A stretch of DNA of 33,732 bases from the NCBI GenBank assembly GCA_013297825.1, contig JAAFIN010000020.1:1-33732 (forward strand), given 5' to 3'. Shown piece by piece: positions 6,392 through 14,717 of this stretch (the stretch's first letter is position 1; the number at the start of each line of letters is the position of its first letter). This DNA comes from Cytophagales bacterium. Its GTDB lineage: Bacteria > Bacteroidota > Bacteroidia > Cytophagales > Microscillaceae. The notes under the pieces were generated by a model. It saw only the letters and a program-made list of their open reading frames with translations. It was not told the DNA's origin and did no database searches. Position numbers and translations under genes: made by a program.

Positions 6392-8647
6392 ATGAAACGC
6401 TTTATTTTTATTTCTACATTTTTTTTTAGTATAATTTTTTTACAAAAAAATATCGCATTTGCACAAGAAAAAAGCAAAAAAGCCCCCTCTGGGGTTTTGG
6501 GGGTTGAGGAATATAAAATCAATGCAATTTTTACAGAAGAAATTATCAAAATAGATGGTGAAATGAACGAAGAAATTTGGCAAAAAACAGATGTTGCAGA
6601 TAATTTTTTTCAAAATTTCCCTTATGATACAAGTTTTGCACTTGCACAAACCGAAGTAAAAATGGTTTATAATACGCAATATTTATACGTTATTGCAAAA
6701 TGTTATAACCGCAATCCAGAAATTCCTTACATAAGTCAAAGCCTTAGAAGGGATTATGATGGTGGAAATAATGACGGTTTTGTGGTATTTTTTGACCCAT
6801 TTAAGGACAAAACAAATGGTTTTGCGTTTGGTATTACGCCTTTTGGCGTGCAACGTGAGGGACTTGTGGTAAATGGCAATAATCCGAATAATGACTGGGA
6901 TAATAAATGGTTTTCAGCATCAAAAATTTATGAAGATTATTACATTGTGGAAATGGCAATCCCTTTCAAAACACTTAGATTTAAAGACAATGCAACTTCT
7001 TGGCGTGTGAATTTTGGGCGAATTGATAGAAAAAATAATGAATTTTCAAGTTGGGTGCCTATTCCTCGCAATTTTGGACTAAGCAGTATTGCATTTGCAG
7101 GGGAAGTTATTTTTGATAAACCTCTAAAAAAAGCAGGTACAAATGTGGTTGTAATTCCTTATGTTACAGGTGGTACAAGCCAAGATTTTACCAAAAATCA
7201 AACCCTCCAAACTACACGCAATGCTGGTGGTGATGTCAAAATTGCGGTTACTTCGTCTTTGAATTTGGATTTGACATTTAATCCTGATTTTTCGCAGGTA
7301 GAAGTGGATAGACAAGTTACAAATTTGGAGCGTTTTGAGATATTTTTTCCTGAAAGAAGGCAATTTTTTTTAGAAAATAACGACCTTTTTGCACAATTTG
7401 GTTTTAGTAGAATTCGCCCATTTTTTTCACGAAGAATAGGCATAGGACGTGATACAACCACAAATCAGATTATCCAAAATCCTATTTTATATGGTTTGCG
7501 ATTGAGCGGAAAAGTCAATAAAGATTGGCGTGTGGGACTTCTCAATATGCAAAGCCAACGCCAACAAGAAGCTGGCATTGAAGCACAAAATTATACCGTA
7601 GCAACTTTTCAAAGACAGGTATTTTCAAGGTCAAATATTGGGGGAATTTTTGTGAATCGTCAGCGTACATCAGGAGCAAATGCAAATAGTGATTTTGATT
7701 TGAGTATTCAGGATTTTAATCGTGTGGTTGGATTGGATTATAATTTAGCATCAAAAAATAATAAATGGTCAGGGAAATTTTTTGTGCATCAATTATTAAA
7801 ACCCAAAAATGAAACTGACCAATATGCACACGCATCTTATTTGGGTTACAATGATTTGAATTGGGATATTGCCTGGAATCACGAATTTGTAGGCAAAAAT
7901 TATAATCCTGATTTGGGTTTTGTGCCACGCAGAAATCATTGGCGATTGGAGCCATTTGTGCGTTATAAACTTTATCCCAAAAAAGGCGGTGGTTTGGTAA
8001 ATCGTTTTAATTTTCAATTTTATAACAATATTTTTTGGAATACAGAAGGAAAACTTACAGATAGATTTTCGGAATTTGGGCATACGATTAACTTCAATAA
8101 TTCAGCATTTGCAGGAGTTTGGGTGAGCAATCAATACACTTATTTGTTTTCTGCTTTTGACCCAACCAACACAGGGGGCGAAAAATTACCAGAAGGAAGT
8201 GAATATACAACAACTGTAATAAGTGCGTATTTTGCGAGCAATGTACGCAAAAAATTTACGTATGGCATTACCACAAGTTTTGGGGAATTTTTTAATGGAC
8301 GAAATGACAATATTACGCTTAATTTGGGTTATCGTTTGCAACCTTATGCGTTATTTTCTTTGGATTTGAATTACAACCAATTACGTTTTCCAGAGCCTTA
8401 TAATAGCAGAGATTTGATTTTGATAAGTCCAAGAGCAGATATTACATTTACAAGAAGTTTGTTTTTGACTGCATTTGCACAATACAACAAACAAATAGAC
8501 AATACGAATCTCAATGTACGTGTTCAATGGCGTTTTCGTCCTGTTTCTGATATATTTTTGGTGTATAGTGATAATTATTACGCAGAAAATTTTGGGGTAA
8601 AAAATCGTTCTTTGGTGCTAAAAATGACGTATTGGTTGAATATGTAG
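6392..8647 (+). CDS. DUF5916 outer-membrane protein with CBM9-like N-terminal domain
   Basis: A 751-aa exported protein. Residues 1-24 form a signal peptide ending AFA-Q. Residues about 45-240 resemble a family 9-type carbohydrate-binding beta-sandwich (IDGEMNEEIWQKTD, then YVIAKCYNRNPEIP and DDGFVVFFDPF-like blocks). The region from about 250 is the DUF5916 part, with DLTFNPDFSQVEVDRQVTNL, RFEIFFPERRQFFLEN and FSRRIGIGRD. After that, alternating aromatic/polar strands suggest an outer-membrane beta-barrel ending in W-x-N-M. Substrate and role are not established for the family; glycan handling at the outer membrane is inference. Residues 31-38 (APSGVLGV) are encoded by a GC-rich palindromic repeat inserted in frame just after the signal peptide. 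Confidence 0.87.
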   Translation: MKRFIFISTFFFSIIFLQKNIAFAQEKSKKAPSGVLGVEEYKINAIFTEEIIKIDGEMNEEIWQKTDVADNFFQNFPYDTSFALAQTEVKMVYNTQYLYVIAKCYNRNPEIPYISQSLRRDYDGGNNDGFVVFFDPFKDKTNGFAFGITPFGVQREGLVVNGNNPNNDWDNKWFSASKIYEDYYIVEMAIPFKTLRFKDNATSWRVNFGRIDRKNNEFSSWVPIPRNFGLSSIAFAGEVIFDKPLKKAGTNVVVIPYVTGGTSQDFTKNQTLQTTRNAGGDVKIAVTSSLNLDLTFNPDFSQVEVDRQVTNLERFEIFFPERRQFFLENNDLFAQFGFSRIRPFFSRRIGIGRDTTTNQIIQNPILYGLRLSGKVNKDWRVGLLNMQSQRQQEAGIEAQNYTVATFQRQVFSRSNIGGIFVNRQRTSGANANSDFDLSIQDFNRVVGLDYNLASKNNKWSGKFFVHQLLKPKNETDQYAHASYLGYNDLNWDIAWNHEFVGKNYNPDLGFVPRRNHWRLEPFVRYKLYPKKGGGLVNRFNFQFYNNIFWNTEGKLTDRFSEFGHTINFNNSAFAGVWVSNQYTYLFSAFDPTNTGGEKLPEGSEYTTTVISAYFASNVRKKFTYGITTSFGEFFNGRNDNITLNLGYRLQPYALFSLDLNYNQLRFPEPYNSRDLILISPRADITFTRSLFLTAFAQYNKQIDNTNLNVRVQWRFRPVSDIFLVYSDNYYAENFGVKNRSLVLKMTYWLNM
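6481..6505. repeat. GC-rich palindromic repeat inside the DUF5916 gene
   Basis: AGCCCCCTCTGGGG followed by TTTTGGGGGTT interrupts an otherwise AT-rich gene. It resembles the CCCCCTnnCCCCC/GGGGG elements elsewhere in the window and keeps the frame. Confidence 0.65.
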
Positions 8648-8650
8648 GGG

Positions 8651-8688
8651 AGTTTAAGGTTTAAGGTTCAAAGTTTAAAAAAGTTTAA
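8651..8688 (+). repeat. Heptamer array (AAGGTTY type)
   Basis: AAGTTTA-AGGTTTA-AGGTTCA-AAGTTTA units start just after the DUF5916 stop and read outward from that gene. Confidence 0.75.
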
Positions 8689-8710
8689 TCTTATTCCTTC
8701 GATAATCAAA

Positions 8711-8770
8711 CCTATAAGGTTTTAAAAACTTTATAGGTTTCTTAACCACACAAAAATTGTCAGACAACCT
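8711..8770. repeat. Dispersed repeat with hairpin, copy related to 20164-20216
   Basis: A hairpin (CCTATAAGGTTTT / AAAACTTTATAGG) is followed by TTCTTAACCACACAAAAATTG and then TCAGACAACC. About 45 bp are shared with 20164-20216. The last part is the reverse complement of the 541-560 arm. The hairpin could also terminate DUF5916 transcription. Confidence 0.7.
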
Positions 8771-8812
8771 GATTTTTATGATACTTTCCCTTTATTATTA
8801 AAAAAAAAATCG

Positions 8813-8820
8813 TATTTTTG
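8813..8820 (+). promoter_or_regulatory. Probable pnp -7 box TATTTTTG
   Basis: TATTTTTG matches TAnnTTTG and ends 21 bp before the ATG at 8842. It overlaps the in-frame TTG at 8818, which rules that codon out as the start. Confidence 0.65.
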
Positions 8821-8841
8821 GGCAAATTTACCAAAAAATAT

Positions 8842-10995
8842 ATGTTTAATATTACAAAAAAAAGTATCGCACTTCCCGATGGTCGTGTGATTGAGATAGA
8901 AACAGGCAAACTCGCACGTCAAGCTGACGGTGCAGTTGTACTCAAAATGGGCGACACAATGCTCCTTGCTACGGTGGTTTCAGTTCCTGATGCAAAAGAC
9001 GGTGTTGATTTTATGCCTTTGTCTGTGGATTATCAAGAAAAATTTGGTGCTGTGGGACGAATACCAGGCAGTTTTGGAAGACGTGAAAGCAAACTTTCTG
9101 ATTATGAAGTGCTTATAAGTAGGCTTGTAGATAGAGCTTTACGTCCTTTGTTTTATTCTGATTATCATTCCGAAACCCAAATCAACATTCATTTAATTTC
9201 TGCTGATGCAGATACACAACCTGACGCACTTGCAGCATTTGCAGCATCTTGTGCGATTGCGGTTTCAGATATTCCGATTGAAGATTACATTTCAGAGGTG
9301 CGTGTTGGGCGTGTAGCAGGAAAATGGATTATCAATCCTACATTTTCGCAAATGCAAAACAGTGATATTGACCTAATGGTAGGTGCAAGTTATAGCAATA
9401 TTCTAATGGTGGAAGGCGAATTACACGAAGTAAGCGAGGAGGATATGATAGAAGCTATCAGACAAGCACACGAAGTTATCAAAACCCATTGCACACTCCA
9501 AAAAGAACTTGCAGAAGCAGTTGGAAAAACCGAAAAACGCACTTATAACCACGAAAATCAAGACGAAACCTTAGAAAAAAGAATTAAAGAAGAAGTTTAT
9601 CCATTGCTTTATGCACACGCTTCGCTTGCAAGTGATAACAAACATATCAGAAGTGAAGGCTTTAAAAAAATTAAAACCGAATTTGTTGAAAAATTAAAAG
9701 CTGAAGCAACCGAAAAAAGCGAAGATTTCAAAATTGACGCTTTTAAAATGGATAATTACGTTTTTGAAAGATATTTTGGAAAAACAAAGAAAAAAGCCTG
9801 TCGTGATTTTACCTTAAAATCCAAAAAACGCCTTGATGGCAGAGCGTACAACGAAATTCGCCAAATTACCTGCGAAGTTGGTTATTTGCCTTCTACACAC
9901 GGTTCTGCAATTTTTACAAGGGGCGAAACCCAATCACTTACTACTGTTACGCTTGGCACAAAATTGGACGAGCAACTCATTGATGGAGCAATGATTGAGG
10001 GATATAATCGTTTTATGTTGCATTACAATTTCCCTTCTTTCTCCACAGGTGAAGCACGTCCCAACAGAGCGCCAGGTCGCAGAGAAATAGGACACGGAAA
10101 TCTTGCATTTAGGGCATTAAAAAATATGATTCCGCCTCACGGTGAAGAATATCCTTACGTTACACGTATTGTTTCTGATATTTTGGAATCTAATGGCTCA
10201 TCTTCTATGGCGACTGTTTGTGCTGGAACGTTGGCACTTATGGACGCAGGTGTAAATATCAAAGCTCCTGTTGCTGGTATTGCAATGGGGTTAATTTCTG
10301 ACAGCGAAACAGGTGAATATGCGGTATTGTCTGACATTTTGGGTGATGAAGACCATTTGGGCGATATGGATTTTAAAGTTACAGGCACAACCAAAGGAAT
10401 TACTGCTTGCCAAATGGACATCAAAGTAGATGGACTTTCTTTTGAGGTATTAAAACAAGCCTTACAACAAGCAAAAGAGGGCAGACTTCATATTTTGAAA
10501 AAAATAACTGATGCCATTGCACAACCAAATTCAGATTATAAACCACAAGTTCCAAGAGCTGAAATTATTAAAATTCCGCAGGAAATGATTGGTGCAGTAA
10601 TAGGTCCTGGTGGAAAAGTTGTCCAAGACATTCAAAAAACCACAGGTGCAACGGTTAATATTGAAGAAAGAGATGGAGCAGGTTATGTGAGTGTATTTGC
10701 GGTAAATAAAGAAAGTATGCAAATGGCAACCAAACGCATTAGAGGCATTGTAGCAGTTCCAGAAATTAACAAAGTGTATGAGGGAAAAGTCAAAGGTATT
10801 CACGCTTTTGGTGCTTTTGTGGAATTTATGCCTGGTAAAGATGGACTTCTTCCTATCAGTGAGGTAAAATGGGAACGTGTGGAAGACCTTTCTAAAATAC
10901 TTGAAGTTGGTGAAGAAATCACCGTAAAACTCATTGGTATTGAACCAAATGGAAAATTCAAACTTTCAAGAAAAGTGCTTCTTCCAAGAAATTAA
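8842..10995 (+). CDS. pnp: Polyribonucleotide nucleotidyltransferase (PNPase)
   Basis: A 717-aa PNPase with complete architecture. RNase PH domain 1 (about 1-215) starts [22 protein letters not shown]. An all-helical linker follows, then RNase PH domain 2 from about 310, with [20 protein letters not shown] and the catalytic region [21 protein letters not shown] domain ([20 protein letters not shown]) and an S1 domain ([20 protein letters not shown]) complete it. It degrades RNA 3'-to-5' by phosphorolysis in the cytoplasm. I chose ATG 8842 over the in-frame TTG at 8818 because the latter lies in the -7 box and FNITKKS is the family's usual N-terminus. Heptamer repeats follow 5 bp after the stop. 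Confidence 0.97.
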   Translation: MFNITKKSIALPDGRVIEIETGKLARQADGAVVLKMGDTMLLATVVSVPDAKDGVDFMPLSVDYQEKFGAVGRIPGSFGRRESKLSDYEVLISRLVDRALRPLFYSDYHSETQINIHLISADADTQPDALAAFAASCAIAVSDIPIEDYISEVRVGRVAGKWIINPTFSQMQNSDIDLMVGASYSNILMVEGELHEVSEEDMIEAIRQAHEVIKTHCTLQKELAEAVGKTEKRTYNHENQDETLEKRIKEEVYPLLYAHASLASDNKHIRSEGFKKIKTEFVEKLKAEATEKSEDFKIDAFKMDNYVFERYFGKTKKKACRDFTLKSKKRLDGRAYNEIRQITCEVGYLPSTHGSAIFTRGETQSLTTVTLGTKLDEQLIDGAMIEGYNRFMLHYNFPSFSTGEARPNRAPGRREIGHGNLAFRALKNMIPPHGEEYPYVTRIVSDILESNGSSSMATVCAGTLALMDAGVNIKAPVAGIAMGLISDSETGEYAVLSDILGDEDHLGDMDFKVTGTTKGITACQMDIKVDGLSFEVLKQALQQAKEGRLHILKKITDAIAQPNSDYKPQVPRAEIIKIPQEMIGAVIGPGGKVVQDIQKTTGATVNIEERDGAGYVSVFAVNKESMQMATKRIRGIVAVPEINKVYEGKVKGIHAFGAFVEFMPGKDGLLPISEVKWERVEDLSKILEVGEEITVKLIGIEPNGKFKLSRKVLLPRN

Positions 10996-11000
10996 TTATT

Positions 11001-11062
11001 AAATGGTGAATGGTAAATGGTGAATGGTAAATGGTAAATTGAATGGTAAATGGTGAATGAAA
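11001..11062 (+). repeat. Heptamer array (AATGGTR type)
   Basis: About eight units of AATGGTG/AATGGTA start 5 bp after the pnp stop and read outward from pnp. They face a reverse-oriented array of the same type at 11174-11325. Confidence 0.92.
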
Positions 11063-11104
11063 ATTTACCATTAGGAAAAGAAATAAAATAAATTCATCTT
11101 ATAA

Positions 11105-11151
11105 AAACCCTGAAAGGGTTTAACAATGGTAACCCCACGTGAAACGTGGGG
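11105..11151. repeat. Two small palindromes (REP-like)
   Basis: AAACCCTGAAAGGGTTT at 11105-11121 and CCCCACGTGAAACGTGGGG at 11133-11151 are compact hairpins with GAAA- or TGAAA-type loops. They lie between the two facing heptamer arrays. The first may act in pnp termination, but neither has a T-tract. Confidence 0.75.
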
Positions 11152-11173
11152 AAGCAAAAGAGTAAGTTATTTA

Positions 11174-11325
11174 ATTATCATTCCTTAATTATTTCATTTA
11201 TAATTTAACATTCACAATTTACCATTAAAAAAAATGTTTCATTTACAATTTAACATTCACAATTCAACATTAAAAAAGGCTGTTTCATTCACCATTTACC
11301 ATTTACAATTCAACATTAAAAAAAT
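11174..11325 (-). repeat. Compound heptamer array with ACAGCC tags
   Basis: On the minus strand, three blocks of AATGTTG/AATTGTA/AATGGTA/AATGGTG units each end in AATGAAAC or AATGAAAT. One block ends AATGAAACAGCC at about 11285-11274. T-runs separate the blocks. The array ends at the channel gene start and reads outward from it. Confidence 0.88.
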
Positions 11326-11326
11326 T

Positions 11327-13258
11327 ATGCTCTCCAAAAAACAATACCAAAAATTATTAAGAAGATTTCAATACGAATTTGACAATCTTATGACAGGAGG
11401 ACTTATGCCTCTTGTGATAATATTGGCACTTTTTGCACTTACACTTACGTTTATTATTACCACAATAGGCGTGTTTTTTTATGTGCAAGAAGACCCCAAA
11501 GAACAAATGAGTTATTTGGAAGCATATTGGCAGGTGTTTATGCACGTCATAGACCAAGGTACAATTACAGACAAAAAAAATTGGTCTTTTAGGCTTCTAA
11601 TGCTTACACCTACATTTTTTGGTATTTTTACAATGGGAACACTTGTGGCGTTGATAACCACACGTGTTAATATTATTTTGGGCAAATTGCGAAAAGGGCG
11701 TTCTATTGTTTTGGAAGAAAATCACACCGTAATATTAGGTTGGTCATCTAAAATATTTCCTATTATTCACGAACTTATCAAAGCAAATGCCAATCAAAAA
11801 AGGTCTTGTATTGTGATTTTGGCTAATAAAGATAAAATTGAAATGCAAGACGAAATAAAACAAAAAATTGGCGACAGACAAGGGCTAAGAGTTGTATGTA
11901 GAACAGGAAATCCCATTGATTTGGACGATTTGGATATTGTGAATTTGCAAGAAGCAAAAGCGGTGATTGTGGTTTCGCCTGATGATAACCTTTCTGATAC
12001 CCAAAACGTAAAAACCATTCTTGCCATTACCAACCACCCAAAACGCAGACCAAAAACAGACGAAAATCTTTATAATATTGTTGCGGAACTTCAAACCGAA
12101 AACAACAAAGAAATTGCGAATATCATAGGTGGTGATGAACTTACACTTGTAATTTCCAACGAAGTTATTGCACGCATTGCAGTACAAACGTGTTTGCAAG
12201 CAGGATTAAGTGCGGTGTATAATGTTTTATTGGATTTTGATAATGTAGATATTTATTTTCATACTGCCAAAAAATTCACAGGATTAACTTTTTATGATGC
12301 ACTTTTTGCTTTTGAGAATATCACTGTGATAGGTCTTCAACGTAAAACAGGTCTTGTAATGCTTAATCCAAAAGCCAAAACCAAAATAAATGATGGAGAT
12401 AAATTGATTATTTTGGCAGAAGATGATGACAATCTTCCTGAGCCTGACCTCATCAATCCTCGCCCCATAGAAATAGAAAGAATTACAGAAGAAAATATAC
12501 AAATTGTTAAAAATGAAAAATTTATACTAATATTGGGTTGGAATGCAGAAGGTGCTACAATCGTCCAGCAAATAGGAAATTATGTAGTACAGGGTTCTAA
12601 AATATTGATTTTGAGCAATGATATTACCCAAGTAGAAAAAGATTTGGAACTTATTATGCCTATTCGCAACGTGCAGGTTTCTTTTAAAGAAGGTGATGTA
12701 AGCAATAGAAAAATTCTGGGACAGTTACCTCTAATTGAATTAAGCAATATTATGATTTTGAGTTATTCAGATACAATGCCTGTGCAGGAAGCTGACGCAA
12801 TTACACTGGTTTGCTTAATGCACCTAAGAGATTTGAAAGCCCAACGCAAATGCACTTTTACGATTGTAAGTGAAATGCTTGACCTCAAAAATCGTACTTT
12901 GGCTGAAGTTGCAAAACCTGATGATTTTATTATAAGCGACCATATCATAAGTCTTATCATTGCCCAATTATCAGAAAATAGAGAATTAAAAGTTGTTTTT
13001 GAAGAATTATTTGATTCACAAGGTGCTGAGTTTTACCTAAAACCTGCTGAAATTTATGTAAATCTTAACCAAGATGTTAATTTTTATACTGTTACACAAG
13101 CTGCAATCCAAAGGGAAGAAGTCGCAGTTGGTTATCGCATACGAGAATATGCAGATAATCCTGAAAAAAATTATGGTATTGTCCTCAATCCTCAAAAACA
13201 CAACAAAGTAAAATTTGTAGAAGGCGACAGAATCATAGTGATTGCACAAGATTTATAG
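11327..13258 (+). CDS. CASTOR/POLLUX-related ion channel with RCK-like domains
   Basis: A 643-aa membrane protein. One helix spans about 26-50 (LMPLVIILALFALTLTFI). A pore-like segment follows, with HVIDQGTITDKKNW in the place of a selectivity filter. A second helix spans about 88-112 (LLMLTPTFFGIFTMGTLVAL). Two Rossmann-like regulatory domains follow, starting VILGWSSKIFPIIHELI (about 145) and ILILGWNAEGATIVQQI (about 400). This matches bacterial homologues of the plant CASTOR/POLLUX (DMI1) cation channels; the filter is not the TVGYG of K+ channels, so selectivity is unclear. I start at ATG 11327: 31 further upstream in-frame residues are pure translation of heptamer repeats. An intrinsic terminator ends the gene. 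Confidence 0.88.
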   Translation: MLSKKQYQKLLRRFQYEFDNLMTGGLMPLVIILALFALTLTFIITTIGVFFYVQEDPKEQMSYLEAYWQVFMHVIDQGTITDKKNWSFRLLMLTPTFFGIFTMGTLVALITTRVNIILGKLRKGRSIVLEENHTVILGWSSKIFPIIHELIKANANQKRSCIVILANKDKIEMQDEIKQKIGDRQGLRVVCRTGNPIDLDDLDIVNLQEAKAVIVVSPDDNLSDTQNVKTILAITNHPKRRPKTDENLYNIVAELQTENNKEIANIIGGDELTLVISNEVIARIAVQTCLQAGLSAVYNVLLDFDNVDIYFHTAKKFTGLTFYDALFAFENITVIGLQRKTGLVMLNPKAKTKINDGDKLIILAEDDDNLPEPDLINPRPIEIERITEENIQIVKNEKFILILGWNAEGATIVQQIGNYVVQGSKILILSNDITQVEKDLELIMPIRNVQVSFKEGDVSNRKILGQLPLIELSNIMILSYSDTMPVQEADAITLVCLMHLRDLKAQRKCTFTIVSEMLDLKNRTLAEVAKPDDFIISDHIISLIIAQLSENRELKVVFEELFDSQGAEFYLKPAEIYVNLNQDVNFYTVTQAAIQREEVAVGYRIREYADNPEKNYGIVLNPQKHNKVKFVEGDRIIVIAQDL

Positions 13259-13287
13259 TTTTTATAACAATTTTAAAAATTAAATTT

Positions 13288-13322
13288 CAGTATTTGGCAC
13301 AAAACCAAATACTGTTTTTTTT
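13288..13322 (+). terminator. Intrinsic terminator after the channel gene
   Basis: A perfect 10-bp stem (CAGTATTTGG at 13288-13297 with 13305-13314) and a 7-nt loop are followed by eight T. Confidence 0.93.
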
Positions 13323-13350
13323 ATATAAAAAATAACCAATAGTTAGTTTG

Positions 13351-13358
13351 TATTTTTG
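13351..13358 (+). promoter_or_regulatory. Probable -7 box TATTTTTG for the PagL-like gene
   Basis: TATTTTTG fits TAnnTTTG, preceded by TTAGTTTG-rich sequence. It lies 78 bp before ATG 13436. Confidence 0.5.
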
Positions 13359-13435
13359 TTATTAAACAAAAGTGTTTTTTTTCTTGTTTTATAAAAAATA
13401 TTTTGTGCTTATTTGTATGTATTTTTTATTTTTTT

Positions 13436-14539
13436 ATGCAAATTTTAAATTGGTTTTTTGTTTGTTTTTTAATGTGTTTTTTATTTTTTCCAAATAAAAT
13501 TTTTTCTCAGGATACTATTACACAAAAAATTCCTAATAAAATTTTTAGTATTGGCACACAAACGCATTATGGAAGTATATTTGCACATTCGCAGTCAGTA
13601 GAAAATACTGCAGGCTCTAATCCTTTTGCTTTTCAAGCAGATGCCATTTGGCAAAAAATTAGTCAAAAAACGTGGGAAAATTGTAATTGTTATCCAAAAA
13701 CAGGTTTTTCACTCAATTATACACATTATGACAATGCAGTATTAGGACAAAGCCTTAAAATTGGGTATTTTTTAGAGCCAAATTTTAATATTGGTAGATA
13801 TTTTCAACTTGGATTGCGTGGCACAATGGGCATTGCGTACCTTACAAACCCTTATAATGAAACCAAAAATCCTAACAATCAATCTTATAGCCTTCCAATA
13901 AGTGCTTATTTGGCGGTTGGAGGCGGTTTTAATGTAAAAATTTCGCAATATTGGGCGGTTGGATTGCAAGCACATTATCAACACATTTCAAATGGCGGTA
14001 TGAAAGAACCTAACAAAGGCATAAATTGGGTTACAACCTCTTTAAATGTGATTTATACGCCTAATCCTGTTCAAATTCCCAAAAGAGAACGAAAGCCTTT
14101 TGAAAAAAATCAACCAATCCAAACAGAAATTCACGTTTTTGGGTCAAATCGTCCTGCAAGAGTTGGCGACAAAGAACGTCAATTTATGCTGGGTATTTCA
14201 GGGCAATTTTATAAACAAGTCAGCAAATTAAGTGCTTTGGGAATTGGTTTGGAGGCATATTATGATGGTGCAATGGACAAACGTATGCAATACGAAGGCG
14301 TAGAAGGCAGTGCTTGGCGTGTGGGAATGATGGCAGGACATCAATTTTTGTTAGGAAAGTTTAGATTTTCACAACAATTTGGGGTTTATTTGTACCAAAA
14401 TAATCCTTATTTTTCTAATTTTTATCATCGTTGGGGCGTGATGTATTTTCCAAAACAAAAAATTGGCTTTGGTTTTATGCTAAAAGCCCACCAACAAGTT
14501 GCGAATTTTTTGGATTTGAGAATTGCTTATAAATGGTGA
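13436..14539 (+). CDS. Acyloxyacyl hydrolase / PagL-like lipid A deacylase
   Basis: A 367-aa outer-membrane protein. A signal peptide covers about residues 1-24 (ILNWFFVCFLMCFLFFPNKIFSQ). The PagL signature HYQHISNGGMKEPNKGINW holds His183 and Ser185, the expected catalytic pair, followed by the conserved PN-x-G-x-N. Beta-barrel strands precede it (RYFQLGLRGTMGIAYLTNPY). PagL removes the 3-O acyl chain of lipid A at the outer membrane. The protein is about twice as long as PagL itself: residues about 225-367 form an additional strand-rich half with no motif I recognise. I prefer ATG 13436 because it opens the signal peptide. The stop codon TGA is part of the AATGGTG array. Confidence 0.82.
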   Translation: MQILNWFFVCFLMCFLFFPNKIFSQDTITQKIPNKIFSIGTQTHYGSIFAHSQSVENTAGSNPFAFQADAIWQKISQKTWENCNCYPKTGFSLNYTHYDNAVLGQSLKIGYFLEPNFNIGRYFQLGLRGTMGIAYLTNPYNETKNPNNQSYSLPISAYLAVGGGFNVKISQYWAVGLQAHYQHISNGGMKEPNKGINWVTTSLNVIYTPNPVQIPKRERKPFEKNQPIQTEIHVFGSNRPARVGDKERQFMLGISGQFYKQVSKLSALGIGLEAYYDGAMDKRMQYEGVEGSAWRVGMMAGHQFLLGKFRFSQQFGVYLYQNNPYFSNFYHRWGVMYFPKQKIGFGFMLKAHQQVANFLDLRIAYKW

Positions 14540-14570
14540 ATGGTGAATGGTAAATGGTAAATGGTACAGC
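14528..14570 (+). repeat. Heptamer array (AATGGTR type) ending in ACAGCCA, overlapping a stop codon
   Basis: AATGGTG, AATGGTG, AATGGTA, AATGGTA, AATGGTACAGCCA. The stop codon of the PagL-like gene (14537-14539) lies in the first unit. Confidence 0.9.
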
Positions 14571-14620
14571 CAAAGTCTGAAGCAGGGTTTTCAGGATTAA
14601 AGGATTAGCAGGATTTTTAT

Positions 14621-14655
14621 TAAACCTTAAACTTTGAACTTTGAACTTTTAAACT
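14621..14655 (-). repeat. Heptamer array (AAGTTYA type)
   Basis: Four to five period-7 units of AAAGTTC/AAGGTTT type on the minus strand, preceding the SurA-like gene's promoter and reading outward from that gene. Confidence 0.78.
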
Positions 14656-14661
14656 TTTTTG

Positions 14662-14669
14662 TATCTTTG
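14662..14669 (+). promoter_or_regulatory. Probable -7 box TATCTTTG for the SurA-like gene
   Basis: TATCTTTG fits TAnnTTTG. A TTG lies about 18-19 bp upstream, inside the heptamer array, at the spacing expected for a -33 element. The ATG is at 14718. Confidence 0.65.
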
Positions 14670-14717
14670 CAAGATTTTTTTTGAAAACAAAAAAAGAAAA
14701 TTCTTAATAAAAACAAC

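Noticed and set aside
8818-8841. TTG start for PNPase giving eight more residues
   Set aside because: It overlaps the TATTTTTG -7 box, and FNITKKS at ATG 8842 is the usual PNPase start.
11105-11151. CCCCACGTGAAACGTGGGG and AAACCCTGAAAGGGTTT as a riboswitch
   Set aside because: They are isolated short palindromes with no conserved aptamer-like core; a REP-like repeat is the simpler explanation.
11234-11326. In-frame N-terminal extension of the channel protein from an upstream ATG
   Set aside because: The 31 residues are translated heptamer repeats; the natural start is the ATG at 11327 before LSKKQYQKLL.
13403-13435. TTG start for the PagL-like protein
   Set aside because: ATG 13436 opens a standard signal peptide; the extra residues are only AT-rich hydrophobic sequence.
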